NCBI GenBank assembly: GCA_903885795.1
Contig: CAISJV010000020.1
Coordinates: 1-64,000, forward strand
Direction: 5' to 3'
From: an uncultured delta proteobacterium
GTDB lineage: Bacteria > Desulfobacterota > Syntrophia > Syntrophales > UBA8958
Length of the DNA: 64,000 nt
Shown: positions 25,660-34,556 of the stretch, piece by piece
Position numbering within the stretch: position 1 is the first letter of the stretch
Layout: every line of letters starts with the position of its first letter
Notes under the pieces: model-generated
Database searches by the model: none
What the model was told of the DNA's origin: nothing
The model's input: only the letters and a program-made list of their open reading frames with translations
Made by a program: the position numbers and the translations under genes

Positions 25660-25711
25660 TGACAGGAGTTATCAGCCGAGAGGGTGGTTGTCAGGTGAAC
25701 TCCATCACCTT
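25660..25711 (-). ncRNA. Fluoride riboswitch (crcB motif)
   Basis: The minus strand reads AGGTGATGGAGTTCACCT, then GACAACCACCCTCTCGG, then CTGATAACTCCTGTC. This matches the crcB/fluoride aptamer: P1 stem AGGTGA/TCACCT around the GATGG element, a pseudoknot between the P1 loop GGAGTT and the downstream AACTCC, the conserved AACC, and CTGAT before the pseudoknot strand. The P2 stem is short. It lies 85 nt upstream of the dynamin-like gene with a terminator hairpin in between. Fluoride would be expected to raise expression of the operon. Confidence 0.8.
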
Positions 25712-25851
25712 TCTGAGACATCTTCTCTATGATTATCGAATACTACAGACGCATGTTGCCTGTCAAGGCAAATGCCGAACAACTCTCTTGACACTGTAAT
25801 CAAGACTCGGTCCAGCAGTTTATGGAAGCGCAGGACGGCAGGGGTCAAAAG

Positions 25852-25886
25852 AATAAGGCCCGCAATTATTTTTTGCGGGCCTTATT
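25852..25886 (-). terminator. Terminator of the flavocytochrome c operon
   Basis: A 14-bp perfect stem (AATAAGGCCCGCAA / TTGCGGGCCTTATT) lies about 18 bp after the flavoprotein stop, with a T-rich continuation (CTTTTG) on the minus strand. It could work on both strands and insulates the unit from the riboswitch operon. Confidence 0.85.
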
Positions 25887-25903
25887 GATAATTATCGGTA
25901 TGG

Positions 25904-27418
25904 TTAGCCTTTTTTCGCTTTATTCTTCTTTTCCGACCCCTTTACGGCTGCCGCCTGTTGTCCCGCAATGCGTCCCATGACAAGACAGTTGGCCAGTGAG
26001 GCGCCGCCGATGTAGTCTTCGTAATAGAGGCCGCCGGCGCATTCCCCCGATGCGTAAAGACCGGAGATAACCTTACCGTCGGCTTCCTGGGCCTGGGCCT
26101 TTTCGGTGGTTTTGATGCCGCCGAAAGTCAAGGTAATCCCCGGAGACAGGGGATAAAAGGCATAGAACTTCGGTTTTTCAATCTTATAGGCGAAGGCGGC
26201 CTTGGCGGGTTGGGCGTCAAGAGCCTTACCGTCCTTTACCGCAGCATTGAAATCGGCAATGGTCTTATCCAGGGCCGTGGCCGAAACACCGATCTTGGTG
26301 GCCAGTTCACTAATGGTATCCGCAGATACGATATCAATCCCCAAGCCCTCAAACTGTTTGACCGAGGCGGCGACGCCGGGTTGTTTCTTGATCTCCTCGT
26401 CAAAAATCAGGGCCACCGTCTGGACGGGCTGTTTCATCGAGGCCTTGCCGTTGGCCACGTATCCGAGGGATTCGTCAACATATCGCTTCCCTTCCTTGTT
26501 GATCCCCAGGGTATAGGCGACGGCCATGAACGGATTGCCGGCCGCCGTATTCTTCGCCGAGACGGCGGCGACGTGCACGGAAGCCATCCCGCCCATGTTT
26601 ACCCACATCGCCCCGGCTTCCCGGGCCATGTTCAGTCCGTCGCCGGTGGCGGTCTTCACACCCCGCACCATCATATCGTCGGCATTGGGATCGACGAAGG
26701 TCTCCAGCATCTCGCGATTGCCTCCGTACCCGCCCGAGGCGATAATGACTGCATCACCCAGATAATCCTTAAGTCCTGCGGCGTCCTCCGCCCGGACTCC
26801 GACGACGGCGCCGTATTCGTTCATGATAAGTTGTTTGGCCTTCGTTTCGTAAATGATTTTACCGCCCTTTTTAGTCAGATTTGCTCGCAGCGTCTCCAGA
26901 CCCTTGGGCATACCTTTGTAGGCTCCGGGCTTGAAGATGACACACTTGACGCGATAACCGGCCACAGTAATGGGAGCTGTCAGCTCGGCGCCCAGAGATT
27001 TAAGCCATTCCACGGCATCGAGAGACTGTTCGGCCAGTACCCGGGAAAGGACGGCGTTTCCTTTGCCGGAGCTCTTCTTCATGAAGTCTTCAAAGTATTC
27101 TTCCTTGGCCTCACGGCTGCCGTCACGGGGTATGGCGATGAGGCCGCCGGCAAGGGCGGAGTTGCCCCCGACTCCCTTTTCTCCCATCTTTTCCAGGACG
27201 GCCACTTTGGCCCCGGCGTTCTGAGCGGCGTTGGCGGCCGCCATCCCCGCGAGTCCCGTGCCAATGACGACAACGTTAAATTTTTCGCTTCTTTTGGCCT
27301 TCGGGAGCAAGGCGGCCTGCGCCATGTCGATCTTGCCGATGGTAAGCAATCCCGCGCCAAGACCCAGGCCCCGAATGAACTGTCTCCTGTTTACGGTACC
27401 AAATTTACCTTTTTCCAT
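25904..27418 (-). CDS. Periplasmic FAD fumarate-reductase-like flavoprotein (flavocytochrome c type)
   Basis: A 504-residue FAD protein of the soluble fumarate reductase/urocanate reductase group. The twin-arginine signal NRRQFIRGLGLGAGLL directs export. The FAD dinucleotide motif is VVVIGTGLAGMAAANAA; other family blocks are GGNSALAGG, VIIASGGYGGN and, near the end, GLYASGECAGGLYYEDY. The tetraheme cytochrome that would feed electrons is a separate gene just upstream (90 bp). The acceptor, fumarate or another enoate, cannot be fixed by eye. A basic tail (KKNKAKKG) ends the protein. Confidence 0.87.
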   Translation of the reverse strand: MEKGKFGTVNRRQFIRGLGLGAGLLTIGKIDMAQAALLPKAKRSEKFNVVVIGTGLAGMAAANAAQNAGAKVAVLEKMGEKGVGGNSALAGGLIAIPRDGSREAKEEYFEDFMKKSSGKGNAVLSRVLAEQSLDAVEWLKSLGAELTAPITVAGYRVKCVIFKPGAYKGMPKGLETLRANLTKKGGKIIYETKAKQLIMNEYGAVVGVRAEDAAGLKDYLGDAVIIASGGYGGNREMLETFVDPNADDMMVRGVKTATGDGLNMAREAGAMWVNMGGMASVHVAAVSAKNTAAGNPFMAVAYTLGINKEGKRYVDESLGYVANGKASMKQPVQTVALIFDEEIKKQPGVAASVKQFEGLGIDIVSADTISELATKIGVSATALDKTIADFNAAVKDGKALDAQPAKAAFAYKIEKPKFYAFYPLSPGITLTFGGIKTTEKAQAQEADGKVISGLYASGECAGGLYYEDYIGGASLANCLVMGRIAGQQAAAVKGSEKKNKAKKG

Positions 27419-27508
27419 AAATACCTCCTGTCTTTAAAGAAATGCCAATATTCAGGGGATCTCCGGCAAGGATTGCAGACGGAATGTCCATCCTCCCAGT
27501 CCCGATAT

Positions 27509-27901
27509 TCAAGGCATTTTATACTTGAAATCCTGGTGACAACTGTAACAACTGACCTCCGAGGGTTTGTGGATATGATGGCATTCCTCACACTTAGGCT
27601 GTTCGCCGGTAGCTATATGGGGTGAGGCATGGGGGTTCGGGATGGCCTTGCTGCTCTTCTCAAGAAGTTTTTTCAGGTCTCCGTGGCAGGTCATGCACTG
27701 TGTGCCGGGGACTACGGCCTGCGGCGGTGATTCCTTGTGGCAGCTCTGGCACGTCAGGCCCGCCTTCTGATGTTTCTCGAGACCGGCAGCGGGTGAGGCC
27801 GCCTGCCCGGCGTTATGGAGGGATATTAACAACAAGGAACAAATGAATGTTAGAAAGACGGATAATGCAATAAAGTTCTTTTTTTCTCTTTTCCATTTCA
27901 T
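27509..27901 (-). CDS. Tetraheme cytochrome c (flavocytochrome c heme subunit)
   Basis: A 130-residue exported cytochrome with signal peptide (FIALSVFLTFICSLLLISL) and four CxxCH heme sites: CQSCH, CMTCH, CEECH and CYSCH. The spacing resembles the tetraheme domain of Shewanella-type fumarate reductase, where it is fused to the flavin domain; here the two are separate adjacent genes. The ATG at 27901 has ribosome-binding site GAGG; a start at 27931 adds ten residues. It would take electrons from a membrane quinol oxidase or another periplasmic carrier and pass them to the flavoprotein. Confidence 0.9.
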   Translation of the reverse strand: MKWKREKKNFIALSVFLTFICSLLLISLHNAGQAASPAAGLEKHQKAGLTCQSCHKESPPQAVVPGTQCMTCHGDLKKLLEKSSKAIPNPHASPHIATGEQPKCEECHHIHKPSEVSCYSCHQDFKYKMP

Positions 27902-28041
27902 AATCCGTACCTCACGGTTACTTTTTAGCACATTGTAAACCGAAGTTCAAGGACATGTCAAATCAGCGCACAGATCCGGAATATCTTCAATTTGATCCTT
28001 TATATTCAAGAATCAATGGTATAAATTTCAATTCTATCCAT

Positions 28042-30756
28042 TCAATTCTCCTTTTTGCGCCAGCGTGTATCCAGAATGACAACGAGGCCGTGATCTGTTT
28101 CGCTGCGGATCAGGCGGCCGATGCCCTGTTTCATTTTGATGGTGGCGTCATAGCGGTACCGGTGATTATATTCTGCCGGAGACATGGTCCGCTTGCGGGC
28201 TATCTGAAGTGGTTCGGCTGGACTGGCGTAAGGGATCCGGGTAATGACAACCTGCGTCAGCGTGTCGCCCTTGAAATCGACGCCGTACCAGAAAGTATCG
28301 ACCCCAAAGAGGACGCTCTCCTTCACTTCGCGAAACTCGTCACAAAGATCGGCTGTCGAGGCGCCCCTCCGTTGCACAAGGAGAGGAAATCCCATGGTCT
28401 CAATCACTTCACCGAGCCGTTCCGTCACCGCTTCGATGTCGCCATAGCTGGAAAAGAGGACAAGTGTCCGCCCCCGGTTGCGTTGAATCAATTCCGGCAG
28501 TATTTTGACCGTAGCATCAAGCCAGAGTTGTTTATTGTCGTATCTGCCGTTGACGGCCTCGGGATGGACGACGATCTCCATAACCTCCGGAGGAAAGGGA
28601 GAAGATATCTCGGCGAAGCGGAACTCCCGAAAGATGGCATGTTCTTCATCCAGACAAAAAGGGCGATCCAGGCCCACGATACGGCTGAAAGAATCAAAAC
28701 TTCCGGCATTGCAGATAGTGGCGGCAGTGTAGATAAGGCCTTTTGTGTCCCCGTAGAAGTTTTGCCGGATGAGCTCGGATACATCCACGGGGGTGGAATC
28801 GATGGACCAGTGCTTGACAAACAGCTCAAAGGCGGCGGTGCGGTTGGATGCCGCCACCATTTTAGCCATTTCCTTAAGGCTGTTTGCCTGATCATTAAGC
28901 ACATCCCGGGCATTCTTCATTCTCTCCCGGGTGCGACTCTGTATCTTCAAAATCCGGCAGATGTCATCTTCTTTGAGCCAGCGCAGATGCTCCGTAATGC
29001 GCAGAATTATCTCCTCCAGGGACTGAAGATGGGCTTCGATATGTCCATTCTGGTAAGCGGCATCGCTGGAGGGCAGACATTGGACCCCTTTGGTCGCTCC
29101 GTTATATGCTTTTATCTTTCTCAATGCTTGACCTAATTGTGATACTTCCCCCAAGAGATCTTCAATGGCCTTCAGCGCCCCTTCCACATCTCCCTCATTT
29201 TCGCCCGCCGACCGTTCTTTGAGCTTGGTTAGAGCATTGCGTAGATGGTCCACCGCCCCGGCGATATCCCGGGAGTTGATCTCAAGACCGTAGACGTTGC
29301 GACAGGCATTTTCAAAATGGTTTGCCTCATCGATGATGAAAATCTTGAAAAGTTTGCTAAAGGCAAGATCATACCCCAAGAGGGCCAGTTTGTGATGATT
29401 GGTAATCACCAGCCGGGACGCCCGAGCCTCGGAAGTAACAATCTGGGCGGGACATTGTGCGTGGGAAGCATCGCAGCCGCTCTGTGCGGAGACTTCGCGA
29501 TGAAGCTCGGTGAGAAACTGACCGCCGTCGAGAGCCTTACGGACCCGCTCCCCGATCCGGTCGCCATCGGTCTCCCGAAAATGGTAAATCAGATTGACGC
29601 AGTAGAGCCAGGCGAGGAGCGCCGCGCCCCGCCATGATTCATCATAGACATGGTCCAGCTTCCGGGCGCAGAGATAATTAGACTTTCCTTTCAGAAGGGT
29701 CACCGTAATTTTCCCGTAAGGCTTGATCGTCCTTTTCAGGAAAGCTACCTCCCGCTCAAGGATCTGGTTCTGAAGGCTTTTGGTGTAAGTGGAAATAACG
29801 GCGCGGGCTTTGGGGTTGCGATCCAGAAACGCGAATATGGGCAGCAGATAGCCCTGGGTCTTGCCTGTACCTGTACCGGCCTCTATAGTCAGGACTGCGG
29901 CGTCGTTCAGGGCTTCGGCTACATGACGGGCGTATGCCACCTGGCTGGTCCTATAGACGAAATCACGAACTTCCCTGGCGATTCCTTTATAGATGTCATC
30001 CAGAGAGTCAATTTTGATCCGGTGGTGGGGAGTGGTCGCAGCGTCGGTGTACCCCTTTTTTGTTTTTGATTCTTTAAGAAAGCTGATCCAGTTCGCCGTG
30101 TCGTCATCTCGGGGGATGCTGAAAAGGTCGCCGAAATAGCCAGAGAGTCGCTCGATTAAGTGTAAAAAAACATTCCCGAATAAGGTGTCGCTCTTTGCCA
30201 GGTAATGACGGAGGGCAGCCGCCCTCGGTAATTCTTTGTCATTGAGCTGGTAACAGCAGATATGGCGAATCAGATCAACAACCAGATTTGCCGCTTCAGT
30301 CGCTGTGAAGGATGTTCGCTGCCGCGGCTGGCGGTTAAGGTGCTCCCACAGGAATTTCGGGGAAAACGAATCAAGGGCAGGAAGAAAGAACTCAAGGGCC
30401 AAGCCGATATCAACGATCCGCCTCGCTCCGCATAGTTTCTTCAGGTCCGGGAGATTGTCCCGTTGCGGCCATGCCAGGACAAAAGGGGCGTCCCCCAAAA
30501 AATCATGGAGATCACGGATAACGTCATTCGCCTCCGGCGCCGTCTCCAGCTCCTGCCGGGACAGATTGGAATGATACCTGTCTCTGGCCGTAAAAAAACG
30601 ATACCGGGTCAGGGATGAAAATGTTCTCCCGGGACGGTCGGGTTGAAGAACAATGGCCGCAACGGAATATGCCCGGTTACCTCTGTCATCTTTGATACCC
30701 GTGTGTGCAAAGAGAATGGGAATATCCCAAATCTCCCGGTGGTAAGGATTCAGCAT
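28042..30756 (-). CDS. DinG/XPD-type ATP-dependent helicase
   Basis: A 904-residue superfamily 2 helicase of the DinG/XPD type. Walker A AGTGTGKT is at 293-300, motif II is IIDEANHFENA, and motif VI is MKQGIGRLIRSE near the end. Cysteines at C363 (NYLCARK) and in SGCDASHAQCPAQ sit where XPD-type enzymes hold an Fe-S cluster. The first 250 residues are not a clear exonuclease domain. These enzymes unwind DNA/RNA or forked DNA in repair. The gene stands alone. Many plus-strand ORFs across it are shadows. Confidence 0.88.
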   Translation of the reverse strand: MLNPYHREIWDIPILFAHTGIKDDRGNRAYSVAAIVLQPDRPGRTFSSLTRYRFFTARDRYHSNLSRQELETAPEANDVIRDLHDFLGDAPFVLAWPQRDNLPDLKKLCGARRIVDIGLALEFFLPALDSFSPKFLWEHLNRQPRQRTSFTATEAANLVVDLIRHICCYQLNDKELPRAAALRHYLAKSDTLFGNVFLHLIERLSGYFGDLFSIPRDDDTANWISFLKESKTKKGYTDAATTPHHRIKIDSLDDIYKGIAREVRDFVYRTSQVAYARHVAEALNDAAVLTIEAGTGTGKTQGYLLPIFAFLDRNPKARAVISTYTKSLQNQILEREVAFLKRTIKPYGKITVTLLKGKSNYLCARKLDHVYDESWRGAALLAWLYCVNLIYHFRETDGDRIGERVRKALDGGQFLTELHREVSAQSGCDASHAQCPAQIVTSEARASRLVITNHHKLALLGYDLAFSKLFKIFIIDEANHFENACRNVYGLEINSRDIAGAVDHLRNALTKLKERSAGENEGDVEGALKAIEDLLGEVSQLGQALRKIKAYNGATKGVQCLPSSDAAYQNGHIEAHLQSLEEIILRITEHLRWLKEDDICRILKIQSRTRERMKNARDVLNDQANSLKEMAKMVAASNRTAAFELFVKHWSIDSTPVDVSELIRQNFYGDTKGLIYTAATICNAGSFDSFSRIVGLDRPFCLDEEHAIFREFRFAEISSPFPPEVMEIVVHPEAVNGRYDNKQLWLDATVKILPELIQRNRGRTLVLFSSYGDIEAVTERLGEVIETMGFPLLVQRRGASTADLCDEFREVKESVLFGVDTFWYGVDFKGDTLTQVVITRIPYASPAEPLQIARKRTMSPAEYNHRYRYDATIKMKQGIGRLIRSETDHGLVVILDTRWRKKEN

Positions 30757-30910
30757 GCCATTTTGCTCTATATGTTTATGTCAAACTTTCAAGACATTGA
30801 TTTCGATGGGTCGATGCATAGCGGGTCCGATTTTGCTTGTCAATGGATATTACAGAAGTATCCCTTTGTTTTTTCTGAAGGGATGGTCATCCATCGATTG
30901 GATACTGTAA

Positions 30911-31549
30911 TTACATAGGGGTGTAACGGAAACGAAGTACCAGGATTAGAATGAGGATGACGAGGGTAAGGGGATAAATCACTTCCATGACCCAATTCTG
31001 GATTGCAAAGGCGTAGACGACCCAGAAGGCGGTGGAGATGATCAAGATGGCGATGAAGCGCGCATCGACCACACCGGCACTTTTTGTCCGCCACATTTCA
31101 TACAATTGCATTGACAGGGGTATGATGGTTCCGAAGAGCAGGGAGATCATCAAGAGGTCTTTCCAGGGGAGAAAAATCATCGCAGGAATCATGAGGGGGC
31201 AGATGGATAATGCCCCCTTTTCCAACTTCGTAAAGCCTTTGTGTTTCCATAAGCCGAACAGGATCGGTAAATGTAGAAATCCCAGCATGCCATTGAAGAT
31301 AGCAGCGATGCTTTTGATGTAATATCCATAGACAATGACAGTAATGAACAGGCAGCCGAAATAGATGAAAAGGCTAACTGAGATTGATTCTCCGGACTTG
31401 TTCCGCCAGATGGAGAGATTTTGCATCCAGAAACCCCATCCTTCGAGAACGGTAAAAACTGCTGTGGCGATGAAGCTGATTGTCAAAGCATTGTATCCCC
31501 AGCCTTGCCATTCAACAGTATTATTAAAGAAGCTAATGACATCAGTCAA
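30911..31549 (-). CDS. SWEET/PQ-loop-like membrane protein
   Basis: A 212-residue protein with about seven hydrophobic segments. The N-terminal block (FWMQNLSIWRNKSGESISVSLF) resembles the first-repeat signature of PQ-loop/SWEET proteins. A second copy-like block (KSAGVVDARFIAILIISTAFW) suggests two repeats. These families carry sugars or amino acids. The apparent start is TTG at 31549, with ribosome-binding site AAGGA seven bases upstream. The assignment rests on pattern only. Confidence 0.6.
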   Translation of the reverse strand: MTDVISFFNNTVEWQGWGYNALTISFIATAVFTVLEGWGFWMQNLSIWRNKSGESISVSLFIYFGCLFITVIVYGYYIKSIAAIFNGMLGFLHLPILFGLWKHKGFTKLEKGALSICPLMIPAMIFLPWKDLLMISLLFGTIIPLSMQLYEMWRTKSAGVVDARFIAILIISTAFWVVYAFAIQNWVMEVIYPLTLVILILILVLRFRYTPM

Positions 31550-31775
31550 TTTGCATATCCTTATTTTTCAAGATCTCTTTGGGGTCAATACACCAAATAT
31601 GAATATATGCCTATGTTTATTAGTCTTACTTCAATGAACGAAGAAGAGGTATGTTGCATCAACAATTGATGTGAACCCATTGAATAATTATGATATGTGA
31701 ACTCACACTGACGATATGAATGAAAAAGGACTGCTGGTTGTGTCAACGCTCCCCGCAGGCGGAGGGTGGTTATTT

Positions 31776-32867
31776 ATGAAGTCAAAGCTGATAATTTGCG
31801 TAAGATCATATCTTTTATGGATAATGATTTCAGCATCAATGCTGATCATAACCGCACCCGTAGCGGCCGATAAACCCGCCCCCTTGCCTAATATCAAAAT
31901 TCTTGCCCTGGGGGGAACCATTGCCGGCGCCGCCCCTTCGCCCATGGAAACTAAAGAATACAAGCCGGGCGTCCTCGATATCTCCACCCTTATCAGGTCT
32001 GTTCCTGGTCTTGACAGGATTGCAGATATTTCGGGTGAGCAGCTTGCGAATATAAATAGCACCAATATGACCAATGAAATTACGATTATGTTGGCCAACC
32101 GTGTGAACGAACTTCTGCTCAAGGAAGGAACCGACGGCATTGTCATCACTCATGGCACTGATACCCTGGAGGAGACCGCATATTTCCTGAATCTCGTGGT
32201 GAAGAGCGACAAACCGGTGGTAGTCGTCGGCTCGATGAGACCGGCAACGGCAGTGAGCGCTGACGGACCCCTCAATCTCTACAACGCGGTTGTCCTCGCT
32301 TCTCATAAAGCGGCAAGAGGGAAAGGTGTTCTGGTTGCCCTGAATGAGAAGATTCATGGGGCGCGGGATGTAACAAAGACAAACACAACGAATGTCGATA
32401 CTTTTAAAGGCTCTGATTTCGGTTGTCTGGGTTACATTTTAGACGGGAAGGTGTTCTTCTATCAAACGACGGTGAGACGTCACACCACGAACACGGAATT
32501 CAACATTGACGGTTTAAAAACACTGCCCCGCGTGGAGATAATCTACGGTCATGGGCACGGGAACAGGGACCTTGTTGATGCCGCCGTAAAGGCCGGGGCG
32601 GCAGGAATCGTCCATGCCGGTTCCGGAGACGGGAGCGTTTTCTCAATAACGAAAGAGGGTCTTCTGGACGCCAGGGGAAAAGGGGTGGTCGTGGTTCGCT
32701 CCTCCCGGGTGGGAAGCGGCGTGGTTACCCATACTGCTGAGGATGGCATCAAAGGATTTGTAACGGCAGATACCCTCAACCCCCAGAAAGCGCGAATCCT
32801 TCTGATGCTGTCCCTGACCAGAACCAGTGACATCAAGGAAATTCAGCGGATCTTCGATGAATACTAG
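31776..32867 (+). CDS. Periplasmic type II L-asparaginase
   Basis: A 363-residue asparaginase hydrolysing asparagine to aspartate and ammonia. A signal peptide (LLWIMISASMLIITAPVAA) precedes the domain. Active-site signatures are ILALGGTIAG (first threonine) and GIVITHGTDTLEETAYFL (second threonine with D). The ATG at 31776 follows GGAGGG; a start at 31716 would hide the signal peptide. The gene stands alone. Glutaminase activity is possible. Confidence 0.93.
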   Translation: MKSKLIICVRSYLLWIMISASMLIITAPVAADKPAPLPNIKILALGGTIAGAAPSPMETKEYKPGVLDISTLIRSVPGLDRIADISGEQLANINSTNMTNEITIMLANRVNELLLKEGTDGIVITHGTDTLEETAYFLNLVVKSDKPVVVVGSMRPATAVSADGPLNLYNAVVLASHKAARGKGVLVALNEKIHGARDVTKTNTTNVDTFKGSDFGCLGYILDGKVFFYQTTVRRHTTNTEFNIDGLKTLPRVEIIYGHGHGNRDLVDAAVKAGAAGIVHAGSGDGSVFSITKEGLLDARGKGVVVVRSSRVGSGVVTHTAEDGIKGFVTADTLNPQKARILLMLSLTRTSDIKEIQRIFDEY

Positions 32868-32888
32868 GGGGAAAACAGGAAATTTATT

Positions 32889-34439
32889 TTAAAGCGCCAT
32901 CTCAATAAGATGGGGCCCTGGCTCTTCAAGCGCCCGTTGCAGCTCCTCGGCTAGATCTTCGGCCATGGTCACCGATACGGCAGGCACGCCCATTCCCTGA
33001 CTGATGCTAACCCAGTCGATGGAAGGATTCCCCAGATCACTCAGTGACAGTGATTTAGGCCCTGGCGCGGCACACCCGGCCCGCATCATTTCCACCTGCA
33101 GGATGAAATAACTCCGGTTCGAACAGATCAGCGTTGTCACATTCAAGTCTTCTCTGGCCTGTGTCCAGAGCCCTTGAACGGTGTACATGGCGCTGCCGTC
33201 CGCCTCGAGATTGATGACGGCACGGTCGGGACAGGCCACGGCGGCCCCCGTCGCGCAGGGAATGCCCTGACCTATGGCCCCCCCGGTGATGGTGATGAAG
33301 CTGTGCGGTGCAACCGTTGCCGCTTGCGGGTAATAGGCAAAAGCCGACGTCAGGCCCTCCTCGACAATGATGGCGTGATCCGGCTGTAGCGCCGCGAGCA
33401 CAGTGCAGGCCTTCTCTGCGGTCAGCTTTCCCGCGGGGACTGCGGGTCGGCCGTGAATAGAAACCATATCCATGAGGTCATTTTCTGCTCGTGGTGCATG
33501 CAGGGCATCCGCCAGGACTTCCAGAGCAACAGCGGAATCCTGGCCCTCTCCGGCAATACGTACCTTGCGGCTGGCCGGGTCCAACAGATAGCTTGCCCCG
33601 TTTTCATATCCGAAGAAGGCCACGGGCTCTCTTGCACCGGCCAGGATCACTGCATCGTATGGAGACAGCGCCGCTATAGCCTGTTCCGGAAAATAGGGAA
33701 CCCTCGGCAGGAAAGGCAGGCCGGCGCCCCGATCCATATATGCCGGAAATGTCACGGACATGAGATCGCACCCGGTGGCCGCTTTGATGCGGGCAGCGGC
33801 ATGGAGTCCCCTTTTCCTCAGGGCTTTTCCATCCATAAGGATGACTGCTTTCCTTGCCGACTTCAACAGCCCGACGGTTAACTCGATACGATCAAAATCT
33901 ATGGGCACATAAGATACCAGCGGTGGGGCAACCGGATCTTCGCTACTCTGCATCCACTGATGGTCGTGGGGAACAATAAGGGTGGCTATCTGTCCCTGGA
34001 GTGAGGCCTCAACGGCATCGGCCATATCCCGGGAAATGCTTTCGGCATCCCGGCTTGTACACAGCCATCCGGAGACGGTTTCTGCCAGCCCCTCAATATT
34101 CATGGCCAGGGGTGCATCCGCTTCCCGGTGCCAGGTGGCATGATCGCCGACAACGTTGACAATGGGTGTCCGGGCGCGCCGCGCATTGTGAAGATTGGCG
34201 ATGCCGTTGGCAAGTCCCGGTCCCAGATGCAGCAGGGTCATGGCCGGATATTCCCGCATGCGTCCGTAACCGTCCGCGGCGCCGGTACACACTCCTTCAA
34301 AAAGACCCAGAATCGGCCGAATGCCGGGTACGGCGTCAAACGCCATTACGATGGGCATCTCCGTGGTGCCCGCATTGGCGAAACAAACATCGATGCCGCA
34401 CGCAACCGCAGTATTTACGAGCACTTCCGCACCATTCAT
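32889..34439 (-). CDS. ThDP-dependent enzyme, acetolactate synthase large-subunit-like
   Basis: A 516-residue thiamine-diphosphate enzyme of the acetolactate synthase/benzoylformate decarboxylase family. The ThDP-activating glutamate is in LFEGVCTGAADGYGR; the metal/ThDP motif is EADGSAMYTVQGLW with the downstream ICSNRSY. The usual GDG is replaced by ADG. No regulatory subunit or branched-chain amino acid gene is nearby, so a catabolic role is as likely as a biosynthetic one. The ATG at 34439 starts the family core MNGAEVLVNT; a longer start at 34535 adds 32 residues of low-complexity sequence. Confidence 0.8.
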   Translation of the reverse strand: MNGAEVLVNTAVACGIDVCFANAGTTEMPIVMAFDAVPGIRPILGLFEGVCTGAADGYGRMREYPAMTLLHLGPGLANGIANLHNARRARTPIVNVVGDHATWHREADAPLAMNIEGLAETVSGWLCTSRDAESISRDMADAVEASLQGQIATLIVPHDHQWMQSSEDPVAPPLVSYVPIDFDRIELTVGLLKSARKAVILMDGKALRKRGLHAAARIKAATGCDLMSVTFPAYMDRGAGLPFLPRVPYFPEQAIAALSPYDAVILAGAREPVAFFGYENGASYLLDPASRKVRIAGEGQDSAVALEVLADALHAPRAENDLMDMVSIHGRPAVPAGKLTAEKACTVLAALQPDHAIIVEEGLTSAFAYYPQAATVAPHSFITITGGAIGQGIPCATGAAVACPDRAVINLEADGSAMYTVQGLWTQAREDLNVTTLICSNRSYFILQVEMMRAGCAAPGPKSLSLSDLGNPSIDWVSISQGMGVPAVSVTMAEDLAEELQRALEEPGPHLIEMAL

Positions 34440-34556
34440 AGTTGTCTTGTCCTCCTCTCCACCATTTCTATGGGGGTCATAGCCAATCTCCTTCTCTGGA
34501 TGAGGTGATCTTGAATCCACCGAGTCTGTTGCCAAAGAAATAGATCAGTGTCAATG

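Noticed and set aside
26210-27625. A 471-codon plus-strand open frame
   Set aside because: It lies opposite the flavoprotein and cytochrome genes, which have clear Tat, FAD and heme motifs; the frame has no recognisable protein features and no ribosome-binding site. It is a shadow of GC-rich coding sequence.
27955-29136. A 393-codon plus-strand open frame
   Set aside because: Antisense to the DinG-like helicase, which has all helicase motifs. No domain pattern in the antisense frame.
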